Part shown: piece after piece, positions 29,733 to 38,842 of the stretch
Position numbering within the stretch: position 1 is the stretch's first letter
How the letters are laid out: every line of letters begins with the position of its first letter
Origin: JAAYAO01 sp051133435
GTDB lineage: Bacteria > Actinomycetota > Actinomycetes > Propionibacteriales > Propionibacteriaceae
Assembly (NCBI RefSeq): GCF_051133435.1
Contig: NZ_JBPGNY010000004.1
Coordinates: 310,001 to 374,000, forward strand
DNA: 64,000 nucleotides
Reading direction: 5' to 3'
Translations under genes and position numbers: made by a program
Notes under the pieces: model-generated
The model's database searches: none
What the model was told of the DNA's origin: nothing
Seen by the model: only the letters and a program-made list of their open reading frames with translations

Positions 29733-30595
29733 GATTCGGCCAGCCTAGTGCCAACCCGCGGCCGGGGCTGGCAGGTCGGGCATCGGAAGGAGGAGCGATT
29801 CATGAACTGCTCGCGCACGATCGGCCGGCCGCACCGGCGACAGGCCTGATCGACCCGCCCGTAGGCATCCAGGGAGCGGGCGAAGTATCCCGATTCGCCG
29901 TTGATGTTGACGTACAGCGCGTCGAAGGAGGTGCCGCCCTGGGCCAGGGCCTCGTTCATCACCTCGAAGGCGGCGTCCAGAACCCGCCGGATGCGGGCCG
30001 GTGACATCGTGTTGGTGGGTGTTTCGGGGTGCACCCGGGCCCGCCACAGGGCCTCGTCGGCATAGATATTGCCGATGCCCGAGACCAGGGTTTGGTCGAG
30101 CAGGGCTCGTTTGATGCCGCTGCGGCGGGTGCGCAGCCGGCGAATGATGGCGGCCTGGTCGTAGGCGGCTTCGAAGGGGTCGGGGCCGATGTGGGAGATC
30201 TCGCCGGGCAGTTCGGCTCCGTCGACCGAGATCGCCAGGCCCCCGAACATGCGCTGGTCGATGAACCGCACCTCGGGGCCGCCGTCGTCGAAGCGGAACC
30301 GCACCCGCAGGTGTCGTTGGTCGGGCGCACCGGCCCCGTCGACCCGGAACTGGCCGCTCATGCCGAGGTGGGCGATCAGGGCGTCGTCGTTCGACAGCGG
30401 CCACCACAGGTACTTGCCGCGGCGTCGGGGTTCGGCCACGGTCAGACCGCGCAGGCGGGCGGCGAAGTCCTCGGCGCCGGCGAGGTGGCGACGTACCGGA
30501 CGGGGGTGGAGCACGTCCACGTCGGCGATGGTGCGGCCGGTGAGGTGGGTGGCCAAGCCGCGGCGGACGACCTCGACCTCGGGAAGTTCGGGCAT
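29729..30595 (-). CDS. mutM: Formamidopyrimidine-DNA glycosylase
   Basis: A 288-residue bifunctional DNA glycosylase/AP lyase that removes 8-oxoguanine. The catalytic N-terminus PELPEVEVVRRGL is intact. The H2TH region (LVSGIGNIYADEALWRARVHPE) and a C-terminal zinc finger (CRRCGRP with FRCPTC) are complete. The ATG overlaps the rnc stop by one base and the gene overlaps gtrA by four, in the rpmF-rnc-mutM-gtrA-smc chain. Confidence 0.97.
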   Translation of the reverse strand: MPELPEVEVVRRGLATHLTGRTIADVDVLHPRPVRRHLAGAEDFAARLRGLTVAEPRRRGKYLWWPLSNDDALIAHLGMSGQFRVDGAGAPDQRHLRVRFRFDDGGPEVRFIDQRMFGGLAISVDGAELPGEISHIGPDPFEAAYDQAAIIRRLRTRRSGIKRALLDQTLVSGIGNIYADEALWRARVHPETPTNTMSPARIRRVLDAAFEVMNEALAQGGTSFDALYVNINGESGYFARSLDAYGRVDQACRRCGRPIVREQFMNRSSFRCPTCQPRPRVGTRLAES

Positions 30596-31398
30596 CAGAG
30601 GTCCGCGGGTTCGGCACTCTCGGCGGCCGCGACCGTCTCGCCGGGATCGTTGGCCGCGGCGCCGTCGGCGGGCTCGGCGTTGTCGGTCGCGGTGTCGGGG
30701 CTACCGGCAGTAGTGGGCGCGCCGGCCGCGCCGGTCAGTTCGGTCACCGCGAACCGGGCGGCGATCTGTTCGGCCTGCCGTTTGGTGGTGCCGGTGCCGG
30801 GCCCGAAGCGTTGCTCGTCGATCAGCACGTGGGCGGTGAACTCGCGGGCATGGTCGGGGCCGGTGCCGGTGACCTCGTAGGTCACGGTGAATCCCTGTTC
30901 GGCGGCCATCTCCTGCAGGGCGGTCTTGTGATCCAGTCCGGCCCCCTGGGCCAGGGCGGCGTCCAGCATCGGCACGAACAGGTGCCGGATGAGTTTCTCG
31001 GCCGCCGCATAGCCGCCGGAGAGATACACCGCGCCGATCACCGCTTCGGTGGTGTCGGCGAGGATCGAATCCTTGTCGTGGCCGCCGGTGGCGACCTCAC
31101 CGCGTCCCAGCTTGATCAGCGGGCCGAGTTCGAGGCTGCGGGCGACCCGGGCCAGGGCATGGGTATTGACCACCGCAATGCGCAGTTTGGACAGTTTGCC
31201 CTCGGGCAGGTCGGGGTGGGCCCGGTAGAGGTGGTCGGTGACGATCAGTTGCAGTACCGAGTCACCCAGGAATTCGAGCCGCTCGTTGGTGGGCACCTGG
31301 CCGTTCTCGTAGGCCCACGACCGGTGCACCAGGGCAAGCTCGAAAAGCTGGACGTCCGGTTGGACGCCCAGCTCGTCGAAGAGTTCGTGCAGGGTCAG
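30595..31398 (-). CDS. rnc: Ribonuclease III, probable CTG start
   Basis: A 267-residue double-stranded RNA endonuclease for rRNA and mRNA maturation. The catalytic signature is NERLEFLGDSVL, with a second acidic site in ILADTTEAVIGAVYL. The dsRNA-binding domain spans about 160-230 (DHKTALQEMAAEQGF; TKRQAEQIAA). An Ala/Asp/Glu-rich tail of about 45 residues follows. No ATG, GTG or TTG fits the conserved N-terminus. CTG 31398 overlaps the rpmF stop as CTGA, mimicking the ATGA overlaps elsewhere. In-frame GTG codons further up would lie inside rpmF and have no Shine-Dalgarno site. Confidence 0.92.
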   Translation of the reverse strand: MTLHELFDELGVQPDVQLFELALVHRSWAYENGQVPTNERLEFLGDSVLQLIVTDHLYRAHPDLPEGKLSKLRIAVVNTHALARVARSLELGPLIKLGRGEVATGGHDKDSILADTTEAVIGAVYLSGGYAAAEKLIRHLFVPMLDAALAQGAGLDHKTALQEMAAEQGFTVTYEVTGTGPDHAREFTAHVLIDEQRFGPGTGTTKRQAEQIAARFAVTELTGAAGAPTTAGSPDTATDNAEPADGAAANDPGETVAAAESAEPADL

Positions 31399-31586
31399 TT
31401 GTCGAGAACCTGGCGACGCGCGTTGCGAGCGCCGTACTGGCCGCACTCGGGGCACGCGGTGTGCGGCAGGTGCTTGGCCCGGCAGGCGGGGTTGGCGCAG
31501 GTCACCAGGGACGGCAGAGCGGCCTTCCACTGGCTACGGCGGTGCCGCGTGTTGCTGCGGGACATCTTCCGCTTCGGAACAGCCAC
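31395..31586 (-). CDS. rpmF: 50S ribosomal protein L32
   Basis: A 63-residue L32 beginning AVPKRKMSRSNTRHRRSQWK. Four cysteines (TCANPAC, ACPECG) form the zinc-ribbon, so this is the zinc-binding version. GTG 31586 is preceded by GAGGAG. It lies between the yceD-like gene and rnc, the usual arrangement. Confidence 0.96.
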   Translation of the reverse strand: MAVPKRKMSRSNTRHRRSQWKAALPSLVTCANPACRAKHLPHTACPECGQYGARNARRQVLDN

Positions 31587-31621
31587 GTCTTCTCCTCGGA
31601 AACTATCTAACTGAAAGCTGG

Positions 31622-32143
31622 TCAGTCGGACTCGGCCGACCATTCGGTCAACTGGGCCCAACGGGCATCGATCGCATCGCCGTGTTGGTGGCCCGGGTCG
31701 GCATTCCGGTCGACCCCACAAGTGGGGCACAACCCGGCGCAGTCCGGACGGCACAGCGGTGTGAACGGTAGGTCGAGCACCACCACATCACGCAGTACCG
31801 GCTCGACGTCGACGAGTTCGTTCTGCACGCGGTGGGCTTCTTCGTCATCGGGCTCGACACCGGGGTGGAGGAACAGCTCCTGCAGGTCGACGGTCACCTC
31901 GTCGGTGACCTCACCCAGACAGCGAGCGCACTCCCCCCGAATCTGCACCGTGGCGTCTCCGCTCACCAGGATTCCCTCCCCCACCGACTCGACGTGAACG
32001 TCCAGATCGATCGGGGATTCGGGTGGTACTCCGATCATCTCGGTGCCGATGCCCTCGGGTGCCGAAGTGGTGAGCCGAACCGTCTTCGCGGCACCGGACC
32101 GGCGACCGAGATCGCGGGTATCGATGACCAGACCGGACGTCAT
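31622..32143 (-). CDS. YceD/DUF177 family protein
   Basis: A 173-residue protein of the YceD (DUF177) family, which is linked to 23S rRNA accumulation and almost always precedes rpmF. The cysteine-containing centre IRGECARCLGEVT and C-terminal LCRPDCAGLCPTCG (zinc-like cluster) are characteristic. The start at ATG 32143 follows GAGGAGG. Confidence 0.9.
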   Translation of the reverse strand: MTSGLVIDTRDLGRRSGAAKTVRLTTSAPEGIGTEMIGVPPESPIDLDVHVESVGEGILVSGDATVQIRGECARCLGEVTDEVTVDLQELFLHPGVEPDDEEAHRVQNELVDVEPVLRDVVVLDLPFTPLCRPDCAGLCPTCGVDRNADPGHQHGDAIDARWAQLTEWSAESD

Positions 32144-32239
32144 GGCATTCCTCCTCGGGCGTGATGGCACGACAGCGACACGACCGACGCACAACCATAC
32201 CTGTGGCGGGCCGGGCTCGCAAAAGCGACGACCGTCTCC

Positions 32240-32716
32240 TCAGGCGTTCTTGCGTTCGGCCAACCGCTGGGCGACCACATCGGGAACGAACTCGGAGATG
32301 TCGCCGTCCACCTTGGCGATCTCGCGCACCAGGGTGGAGGAGATGAACGACCACTCCGAGGAGGTGGGCAACAGGATCGTCTCCACCTGCGACATCCGGG
32401 CGTTCATCTGGGCCATCTGCAGTTCGTACTCGAAGTCGCCGGCGAAGCGCAGGCCCTTCACGATCGACCCGATGCCGTTTTCCTCGCAGTAGGTCACCAG
32501 CAACCCCGAGATCCGCCTGACCACGATATTGGGCAGGTGGGCGGTGGCCGCGGTGATCATCTCGACGCGTTCCTCGGCGTTGAACAGGGTGTTCTTGGAG
32601 GTGTTCGTGCCGACCCCGACGATGACCTCGTCGAAGAGCTTCGATGCGCGTTCGATGATGTCCAGGTGGCCGTGGGTGACCGGATCGAACGAACCTGGGC
32701 AGATCGCCTTACCCAT
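32240..32716 (-). CDS. coaD: Pantetheine-phosphate adenylyltransferase
   Basis: A 158-residue enzyme that converts 4'-phosphopantetheine and ATP to dephospho-CoA. The nucleotidyltransferase motif PGSFDPVTHGHLDII contains the HxGH element, and the SSTLVREIA motif lies near the C-terminus. It starts five bases after the rsmD stop with AGGAG upstream, so it is co-transcribed with rsmD. Confidence 0.97.
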   Translation of the reverse strand: MGKAICPGSFDPVTHGHLDIIERASKLFDEVIVGVGTNTSKNTLFNAEERVEMITAATAHLPNIVVRRISGLLVTYCEENGIGSIVKGLRFAGDFEYELQMAQMNARMSQVETILLPTSSEWSFISSTLVREIAKVDGDISEFVPDVVAQRLAERKNA

Positions 32717-32721
32717 CGGGT

Positions 32722-33303
32722 TTACTCCTCATCACTGGGTTGCGCGTAATAAATGATCGTCTCACCGTATCTGCGGTTCCACGAATCCCATCCCGCCGGT
32801 GGATGCCAGGGCTCCTCGCGGGCCCCGCGCTCGATGACCAGCAGCCCGTTGTGCACCAGCCAACCGTCGGCGACCAGACGGTCGGTCAGCTCGCCGAGTT
32901 CGTCGGTGGACATGTCATAGGGCGGATCGGCCCAGATCACATCGGCCGCGGTGGCCGGCGCGGTGAGGTGTTCGACCCGGCGGTTCAGCACCCGGATCGG
33001 CAGATCGACGGTTTCGGCGTTGCGCCGGATCAACTCGGCGGTCGCCCGGTCGGCCTCCACCGCGAGCACCGGGTGGGCGCCCCGGCTGGCGGCCTCCAGT
33101 GCCATCGCACCCGAGCCGGCGAAGAGGTCGACGAAGCCGATGCCGGCCAGTGCGGACTCGGTGGGTTCGTCCACCGTGCCCGCCCAGGAGGCCAGGGCCG
33201 AGAACACCGCTTCACGCACCCGATCGGTGGTGGGACGGGTCGGGTCACCCTCGGGGGTCTGCAGGCGTCGTCCCTTGCGGCTACCGGCGATGATTCTGGA
33301 CAC
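32722..33303 (-). CDS. rsmD: 16S rRNA (guanine966-N2)-methyltransferase
   Basis: A 193-residue RsmD. The N-terminus MSRIIAGSRKGRRLQTP, the SAM-binding DLFAGSGAMALEAASRGA and the catalytic DPPYDM motif are present. GTG 33303 is preceded by TAACCT and exactly six bases, which indicates a leaderless transcript. It is divergent from the PPOX-fold gene, with only 41 bp between the starts. Confidence 0.95.
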   Translation of the reverse strand: MSRIIAGSRKGRRLQTPEGDPTRPTTDRVREAVFSALASWAGTVDEPTESALAGIGFVDLFAGSGAMALEAASRGAHPVLAVEADRATAELIRRNAETVDLPIRVLNRRVEHLTAPATAADVIWADPPYDMSTDELGELTDRLVADGWLVHNGLLVIERGAREEPWHPPAGWDSWNRRYGETIIYYAQPSDEE

Positions 33304-33344
33304 CCCGCAAGGTTAGCCAGCCGGGCATGGGAGACAATGTGCAC

Positions 33345-33770
33345 ATGGCCTTCGACGAATCCGGTGCAGTGACCAACTTGAGCGAGCAGGAGTCGTGGGA
33401 GTTGCTGTCGGCCGAGGAACTCGGCCGGCTGGCGACCGCGGTGGTGAACGAACCCGAGATCTACCCCGTCAACTTCGTGGTGGACGACAAGACCATCGTG
33501 TTTCGCACCGCCGAGGGCAGCAAACTTCTCGGGTTGACCGTCAACAACAAGGTGGCCTTCGAGGTCGACGGGTGGGACGGCGTGAGCGGCTGGAGCGTGT
33601 TGGTGCGCGGTCAGTGCGAGGTGCTGGAGCACACCGACGAGATCGACGAGGCCGAGAAACTGCCGCTGAAGCCGTGGGTGCCGACGATCAAGAAGACCTA
33701 TGTGCGGATCCGTCCGATCGCGATCAGCGGGCGCCGCTTCCGCTTCGGCGAGGAGCCGCCCAACTGGTGA
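33345..33770 (+). CDS. Pyridoxamine 5'-phosphate oxidase-fold protein
   Basis: A 141-residue split-barrel flavin-binding-like protein. ELGRLATAVVNEPEIYPVNFVVDD and IVFRTAEGSKLLGLTVNNKVAFEVD followed by WSVLVRGQCEVL match the PNPOx-like family often found in actinobacteria; many bind FMN, F420 or heme. The substrate is unknown. ATG 33345 is preferred over 33327 because GACAAT lies six bases upstream (leaderless layout). Confidence 0.82.
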   Translation: MAFDESGAVTNLSEQESWELLSAEELGRLATAVVNEPEIYPVNFVVDDKTIVFRTAEGSKLLGLTVNNKVAFEVDGWDGVSGWSVLVRGQCEVLEHTDEIDEAEKLPLKPWVPTIKKTYVRIRPIAISGRRFRFGEEPPNW

Positions 33771-33827
33771 GGTGAGCCGGTCCGGGTTGGCTGCATCGAG
33801 GGCTCGGCCGCGGACGATTCATGCCCG

Positions 33828-36056
33828 TCAGTGGGCGTCCTGCATGAGCTCTTCGATCGTGGCCACCGCATCGGCGAACCCCGGGGTGGTCAATTCCGGA
33901 TCCTCGGCCAGGGCTCGTTCGGCCAGATCGCGGGCCATGACCACCAGGTCGGCGTGTTCGACCACGCTCAACAACCGCAGGCTGGAGCGCCGACCGGCCT
34001 GCGTGGTACCCAGGATGTCGCCCTCGCGGCGTTGGGCCAGGTCGGCCTCGGCCAACTCGAACCCGTCCCGGGTGGCCTGAACCGCCGACAGGCGCTGCCA
34101 GACCGGGGTTTCCTCCCATCCGTGGCGACCCAGTTGACGGGTTTCGGCCGCGGTCATCAGCAGACACAGCCCGGCATGTCCACCACGTCCGATCCGGCCG
34201 CGCAACTGGTGCAACTGCGAGATGCCGAAGCGGTCGGCGTCGCGGATCACCATCATCGTGGCATTGGGCACGTCGACTCCGACCTCGATCACGGTGGTGG
34301 CGACCAGCACGTCGAGTTCCCCGGCGGCGAAGGCGCGCATGGTGGCGTCCTTCTCCTCGGTGGGCAGTTGGCCGTGCAGGAGCCCGACCCGCAGGTCTTT
34401 CAACGGCCCTGAGGTGAGTTCGGCGTAGGTGTCGAGCACCGTCGCTCCCCCGCCGAGGCCTTCGGAGCTGTTGTCCTTGTCGTGGATCCGGGGGCACACC
34501 ACATAGGCCTGCCGGCCGGCCGCGACCTCTTCGGTGATCCGTTCCCAGGCGCGTTCTACCCAGGCCGGTTGGGCGGTGACGTCGATCGCCACCGTGGTGA
34601 TCTCGGCGCGTCCGGCGGGCAGTTCGCGCAGGGTGGACACGGTCAGGTCACCGAACAGCGTGATCGCCACCGATTGCGGAATCGGGGTGGCGGTCATCAC
34701 CAGCAGGTGCGGACGATGCTCTGCCTTGGCGTTCAACGCGGCCCGTTGCTCCACCCCGAAGCGGTGCTGCTCGTCCACCACCACCAGGCCGAGATCGGCG
34801 AACTGCACCTGCTCGCTCAACACCGCATGGGTGCCGATCACGATGCCCGCAGTACCCGAGGCCATCGCCAGCAGCACGCGTTTCCTCTCCGCTGCCGGCA
34901 TCGAGCCGGTGAGCAACACCACTTCGGTGGCGTGTTCGGGTGCGGCCAGGGTGCCGCCCTCGGCCAGGTCGCCGAGCAGCCCGGTGATCGTGCGGTGGTG
35001 TTGGGCCGCGAGCACCTCGGTCGGGGCGAGCAGCACCGCCTGGCCGCCGGCATCGACGGTGCGCAACATCGCCCGCAGCGCCACGATCGTCTTGCCCGAG
35101 CCGACATCACCTTGCAGTAGCCGTTGCATCGGGTGCGGAAGGGCCAGGTCGTCGAAGATCTCCTCGGACACCTGCTGCTGGCCGTCGGTCAGGGTGAACG
35201 GCATCCGGGCGTCGAAGGTGTCGAGTAATTCCCCCGAGACCGCGGGGCGGGGCACGGCCACTCCGTCCGCGGCCGATGCGCGGCGGTGGGCCATGGTCAG
35301 TTGTACTGCGAAGGCCTCGTCGAAGCGCAGCCGGTCCTGCCCCAGCTTGGCCTGTTCCCGGTCGCTGGGCTGGTGCACGGCGGTGAAGGCCTCGCTCAGG
35401 CTCGGGTAGCCGGCTTCGTCGGCCACCCAGTCCGGCCAGGGGTCGGGCAGGTTGCGGACGTGGTCGAGGGCCAGCCTGGCCGATTCGGCGATCTCCCACG
35501 TGGTGATCTTGGCCGAGGCGGGATAGATGCCGATCAGGCCACCCGATTGGGTGACCCGCCCCATCGTCCGATTGCGGACTGCCCCGCCGATGATTTGGCC
35601 TCCGGAATCGATCACCACGAAGTCGGGGTGGGTCATCTGGGGCTGGTTCTTGAACTCGCTGACCTTGCCGGTGGCGATCACCAGGGCCCCGGTGCGCAAC
35701 TCCGAGTGCCAGTGCTCGACCAGTTTGCGGCGCTTGCCGCCGAAGAAGGTCAGGGGTAGTTCGGCGGAGCCGTCGCTCAGGGTCACCTCGAGCCGCTGCT
35801 TTCCCGGTGCACCCCGCACCGCGGAGTGGGTCACCCGGGCCAGCACCGCCACCTCGTTGCCGATCCGCAGGCGGGACAGATCGGAGGTATCGGTGCTCGA
35901 CAGGTAGCGGCGCGGCAGGTGGCGCAGCAGATCACCGAGCGTCTCCACGCCGAGGGCGCCGAGCGCCTTCGCGGTGGGGCCACCGACGACGTGATCCACC
36001 TTGGTGGCCAGCACCCGGTAGGCGTCGGACTGCCAGCGGCTGGGGGGTTGGCTCAC
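33828..36056 (-). CDS. recG: ATP-dependent DNA helicase RecG
   Basis: A 742-residue branch-migration helicase for stalled forks and Holliday junctions. It has an N-terminal wedge/OB domain, Walker A LLQGDVGSGKTIVAL, VVDEQHRFGVEQR, LVMTATPIPQS and the C-terminal QLRGRIGRGGHAG motif. GTG 36056 is preceded on the minus strand by TAGGGT and seven bases, so it is probably leaderless. It converges with the PPOX-fold gene. Confidence 0.96.
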   Translation of the reverse strand: MSQPPSRWQSDAYRVLATKVDHVVGGPTAKALGALGVETLGDLLRHLPRRYLSSTDTSDLSRLRIGNEVAVLARVTHSAVRGAPGKQRLEVTLSDGSAELPLTFFGGKRRKLVEHWHSELRTGALVIATGKVSEFKNQPQMTHPDFVVIDSGGQIIGGAVRNRTMGRVTQSGGLIGIYPASAKITTWEIAESARLALDHVRNLPDPWPDWVADEAGYPSLSEAFTAVHQPSDREQAKLGQDRLRFDEAFAVQLTMAHRRASAADGVAVPRPAVSGELLDTFDARMPFTLTDGQQQVSEEIFDDLALPHPMQRLLQGDVGSGKTIVALRAMLRTVDAGGQAVLLAPTEVLAAQHHRTITGLLGDLAEGGTLAAPEHATEVVLLTGSMPAAERKRVLLAMASGTAGIVIGTHAVLSEQVQFADLGLVVVDEQHRFGVEQRAALNAKAEHRPHLLVMTATPIPQSVAITLFGDLTVSTLRELPAGRAEITTVAIDVTAQPAWVERAWERITEEVAAGRQAYVVCPRIHDKDNSSEGLGGGATVLDTYAELTSGPLKDLRVGLLHGQLPTEEKDATMRAFAAGELDVLVATTVIEVGVDVPNATMMVIRDADRFGISQLHQLRGRIGRGGHAGLCLLMTAAETRQLGRHGWEETPVWQRLSAVQATRDGFELAEADLAQRREGDILGTTQAGRRSSLRLLSVVEHADLVVMARDLAERALAEDPELTTPGFADAVATIEELMQDAH

Positions 36057-36162
36057 GTCGACTACCCTAGTGTGTGCCTCCGACAGGTCGACGGATTCCC
36101 GAGCACCCCGTGCCGGGACCTGTGACCCGACGCTCGATTCGCCAACCCGGGAATCGGTCGGC

Positions 36163-36191
36163 TATGATCGACCGGTTCCCGTCGTGGAACC
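36163..36191 (+). promoter_or_regulatory. rpmB promoter and leader hairpin
   Basis: TATGAT (36163-36168) is a good -10. GGTTCC-CGTCGT-GGAACC (36174-36191) forms a 6-bp stem in the short 5' leader, ahead of AAGGAG (36204-36209) and the rpmB GTG. The hairpin could serve autogenous control; that is inferred. Confidence 0.5.
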
Positions 36192-36216
36192 CTGATCGAA
36201 ACCAAGGAGTACTGCA

Positions 36217-36402
36217 GTGGCTGCCGTATGTGACGTGTGCGCCAAGGGCCCCGGCTTCGGCCACAACGTGCCCTGGTCGAAGAAGAAGACCAAGCGTCGC
36301 TGGAACCCGAACATCCAGCGGGTCAGCGCCAAGGTGTCCGGCCGTGGTAAGGCAATGAACGTCTGCACCTCGTGCCTGAAGGCCGGCAAGGTCAACGCCT
36401 GA
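36217..36402 (+). CDS. rpmB: 50S ribosomal protein L28
   Basis: A 61-residue L28 of the zinc-binding type, with cysteine pairs CDVC near the start and CTSC near the end. The core KKKTKRRWNPNIQRV is typical. GTG 36217 follows AAGGAG. It is monocistronic, followed by a strong terminator. Confidence 0.96.
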   Translation: MAAVCDVCAKGPGFGHNVPWSKKKTKRRWNPNIQRVSAKVSGRGKAMNVCTSCLKAGKVNA

Positions 36403-36417
36403 TCCTGCCGCCGCGGC

Positions 36418-36452
36418 GAGCCTGTTCTCCCCTGTGGAGGGCAGGCTTTTTC
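36418..36452 (+). terminator. Rho-independent terminator of rpmB
   Basis: AGCCTG ... CAGGCT stem with inner pairing CCCT/AGGG, followed directly by TTTTT. This is the clearest intrinsic terminator in the window after the PTS leader. Confidence 0.85.
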
Positions 36453-36497
36453 GCGTGCCCGTGCCGGTGTGGTCACGTCGCGCGGTAAGTTTGCCGG

Positions 36498-37292
36498 GTG
36501 GCCCGACGTCCTGACCCCGTACCGCCCCGTCCGCACCCCAGCGGTGCGCGTCCACCGCAGATCACCCCCAATCTGCTGCCCAAACACGTCGCCATCGTGA
36601 TGGACGGCAACGGCCGCTGGGCCAAACAGCGCGGCCTGAAGCGCACCGAGGGCCATGCCCGCGGCGAGGCCGTGCTGATGGACATCATCGAGGGTGCGAT
36701 CGAGATCGGGGTCAAGTACCTGTCGGCCTATGCCTTCTCGACCGAGAACTGGAAGCGCTCCCCCGACGAGGTGCGCTGGCTGATGAACTTCAACCGCGAT
36801 GTGATCCACCGGCGCCGCGACGAACTGCACGCGATGGGGGTGCGGATCCGGTGGGCCGGACGCCGTCCCCGACTGTGGCGATCGGTGATCAACGAACTGG
36901 AATCGGCCGAGGAGCAGAGCCGCCACAACGACGTGCTGACCCTGCAGTTCTGCGTCAACTACGGCGGACGGGCCGAGATCGTCGACGCCACCCGCCGGAT
37001 CGCCCAACTGGCCGCGGAGGGCAAACTCGATCCGTCCCGGATCACCGAGAAGTCCTTCCGGAGTTACTTGGACGAGCCCGACATTCCCGATGTCGACCTG
37101 TTCTGGCGCACCAGCGGCGAGCAGCGGTTCTCGAACTATCTGCTGTGGCAGTCGGCCTACGCCGAGATGGTGTTCAGCAATGTGCTGTGGCCCGATGCCG
37201 ACCGCCGCGACCTGTGGCGGGCGATCGAGCATTACGTGCACCGGGATCGCCGTTACGGCGGCGCGATCCCGAACGAGCCCAGCTCCGGCTAG
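36498..37292 (+). CDS. uppS: cis-Prenyl transferase (undecaprenyl/polyprenyl diphosphate synthase)
   Basis: A 264-residue isoprenyl transferase that makes the long-chain prenyl carrier for wall synthesis. Motifs: HVAIVMDGNGRWAKQRGL (catalytic Asp and diphosphate-binding), LSAYAFSTENWKRS, LQFCVNYGGRAEI and the C-terminal DLFWRTSGEQRFSNYLLW. GTG 36498 is preceded by TAAGTT and six bases, a leaderless start. Chain length cannot be told from sequence. Confidence 0.95.
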   Translation: MARRPDPVPPRPHPSGARPPQITPNLLPKHVAIVMDGNGRWAKQRGLKRTEGHARGEAVLMDIIEGAIEIGVKYLSAYAFSTENWKRSPDEVRWLMNFNRDVIHRRRDELHAMGVRIRWAGRRPRLWRSVINELESAEEQSRHNDVLTLQFCVNYGGRAEIVDATRRIAQLAAEGKLDPSRITEKSFRSYLDEPDIPDVDLFWRTSGEQRFSNYLLWQSAYAEMVFSNVLWPDADRRDLWRAIEHYVHRDRRYGGAIPNEPSSG

Positions 37293-37599
37293 GTCCGCCC
37301 GCCCCGGATCTCTGCACCTGCTCCTGCCGACGACTCCCCCGCAGGCCCGCCCTGGCCGTGCCCAGCCCACCGACACCCGGGCCACCGGGTCGCCCTGGTG
37401 CCTTCCCCCGCATTCAGTCGCCCCCTATCAGGGTGGCTGGTACCAAAATCCCCAACTCAGCCCCGGTTTCGCGGCGGTTCCGGGGGATATGCCGGGGTGA
37501 GTTGGCGGTTTTGGCACCCGGAAAGGTGTGGCCGGTGACCGGGGATGCGGTTTGGTCGCCGAGTAGGCGTTTGCGAGCGCGATCCGCTGTGCTTGTGTC
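37293..37599. other. Intergenic region before the AbiEi/DUF559 gene
   Basis: 307 bp without a convincing gene. It holds the first copy of the 80-bp palindromic repeat (37439-37518). The rest is GC-rich with no recognisable RNA gene or strong promoter. Confidence 0.55.
37439..37518. repeat. 80-bp palindromic repeat, copy 1
   Basis: Left arm at 37439-37459 begins GGTACCAAAA and ends CCCCAACTCA. Right arm at 37498-37518 begins TGAGTTGG and ends TTTTGGCACC. The arms are 21 bases each and nearly complementary, around a 38-base centre. It lies 81 bp upstream of the AbiEi/DUF559 gene. Five copies exist in this window. Confidence 0.85.
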
Positions 37600-38407
37600 A
37601 TGGAGTTCGGCGTCGCCTCCACCGCACAGCTCCTGGAGCAGGACTGGTCCAGGAAGCAGATCCGCCGTGCCGTCGACAACGGGCAGCTCACCCGGCTGCG
37701 ACGAGGGTGGTTCGCGCTGCCCCATGCCGACCCCCACGTGGCCCGGGCGGTGCGCTGCGGTGGTGCGCTCAGTTGCGCCTCGGCCCTGCAAAAACAGTGG
37801 GTCTGGGTACCGCACACCTCGGAACTGCACATCCGTCCGAGTGACGCCGCCCCGGCGGTGCTGCCGCCCGGCGTGCGACTCTGCCGTGGATTCACGCACC
37901 AGCCGGCCCCCAAGCTCGCGGTTGATCCGCTGCCGTTTGCGCTGGAGGCCGCCCTGCGGTGTTTGTCCTTCGAGCACAGTGTGGTGGTGCTCGACTCGAT
38001 TCTGCATCGCGACCTATTGCCCGTCTCGGACCTGATCGCGGTCATCAAGCAGTTGCACGGCAAACACCGCGATCGATCCGAGTGCCGAATCCGGCACCGA
38101 AACCATGGTGCGGCTGCGCTTGGCGGCGCTGGGCCTGCAGGTCACGCCGCAGGTGCCGATCGGACGGATCGGGCGGGTCGACCTTCTGGTCGGTGAGCGC
38201 TTGGTGATCGAGGTTGATTCGATCGAGCATCACACCACGCTCGAGAACTACCGCAATGACCGCTGGCGCGATCTGCGGCTCGCCGCGCTGGGTTACCGGG
38301 TGATCCGGCTGACCTACCACCAAGTGATCTACGACTGGCCCGAGACCGCCGAGCTGATCGGTAAGGTCATCGCCCGAGGTGACCACCTCTGGCGGTCGGG
38401 CCGCTGA
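37600..38407 (+). pseudogene. AbiEi-like wHTH plus DUF559 endonuclease-fold protein, frameshifted
   Basis: Frame 1 from ATG 37600 encodes an AbiEi-type winged-helix N-domain (VASTAQLLEQDWSRKQIRRA; RLRRGWFALP). The rest of the protein lies in the +1 frame to 38407, giving AESGTETMVRLRLAALGL then IGRVDLLVGERLVIEVDS and GYRVIRLTYHQV, the DUF559/VSR-like nuclease part with its D...ExD residues. The +1 frame is closed by a TGA at 38033-38035, so the shift must lie between about 38036 and 38100. No homopolymer is present to suggest a simple read error. A real disruption, an assembly error or a programmed shift are all possible. The joined product would be about 268 residues, normal for this actinobacterial family. 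Palindromic repeats lie on both sides. Confidence 0.75.
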
Positions 38408-38412
38408 CACGC

Positions 38413-38492
38413 GGTACCAAAACCCCCAACTCACCCCGGCAGGAGTGTCCAGACCAGCCCAGTTCGGGTTCTGAGTTGGAGATTTACGTACC
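38413..38492. repeat. 80-bp palindromic repeat, copy 2
   Basis: Left arm 38413-38433 (GGTACCAAAA...CCAACTCA), right arm 38472-38492 (TGAGTTGGAG...CGTACC). It starts five bases after the stop of the AbiEi/DUF559 frame. The right arm carries a TTTACGTACC variant shared with copy 3. Confidence 0.85.
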
Positions 38493-38637
38493 CCCACCAG
38501 GCACTGCAAGCACCGGTGATCCTCCCGGACAGCCCCCCGCACTGGCGGCAGCACCTGAACTCGCTGGGCTTCGCCCGGCCCGGGGTCGCCAAGATCGGGA
38601 ATCGGAACCATTTATCCCGTCCCCAAACCCCGACAGG

Positions 38638-38716
38638 GGTACCAAAACCCCCAACTCACCCCGCGAAAGAGCCGAGATCGGCCAGATCCGGACGGTGAGT
38701 TGGAGGTTTACGTACC
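38638..38716. repeat. 80-bp palindromic repeat, copy 3
   Basis: Left arm 38638-38658, right arm 38696-38716. The central part (CGAAAGAGCCG, CGGCCAGATCC) closely resembles copy 4, so the two probably arose by local duplication. Right arm ends CGTACC as in copy 2. Confidence 0.85.
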
Positions 38717-38842
38717 GCTCAGGCGTTCGGGGGCCGGCCAGAAGATGAGTCGGGGAGGGCTGCACACCTGCGCGGGTAACCGGCACTGGTCGGACCGCAG
38801 GGCCACCAGGAGAGTACGCACAGGCTCCGGCCGCTGCTATGC

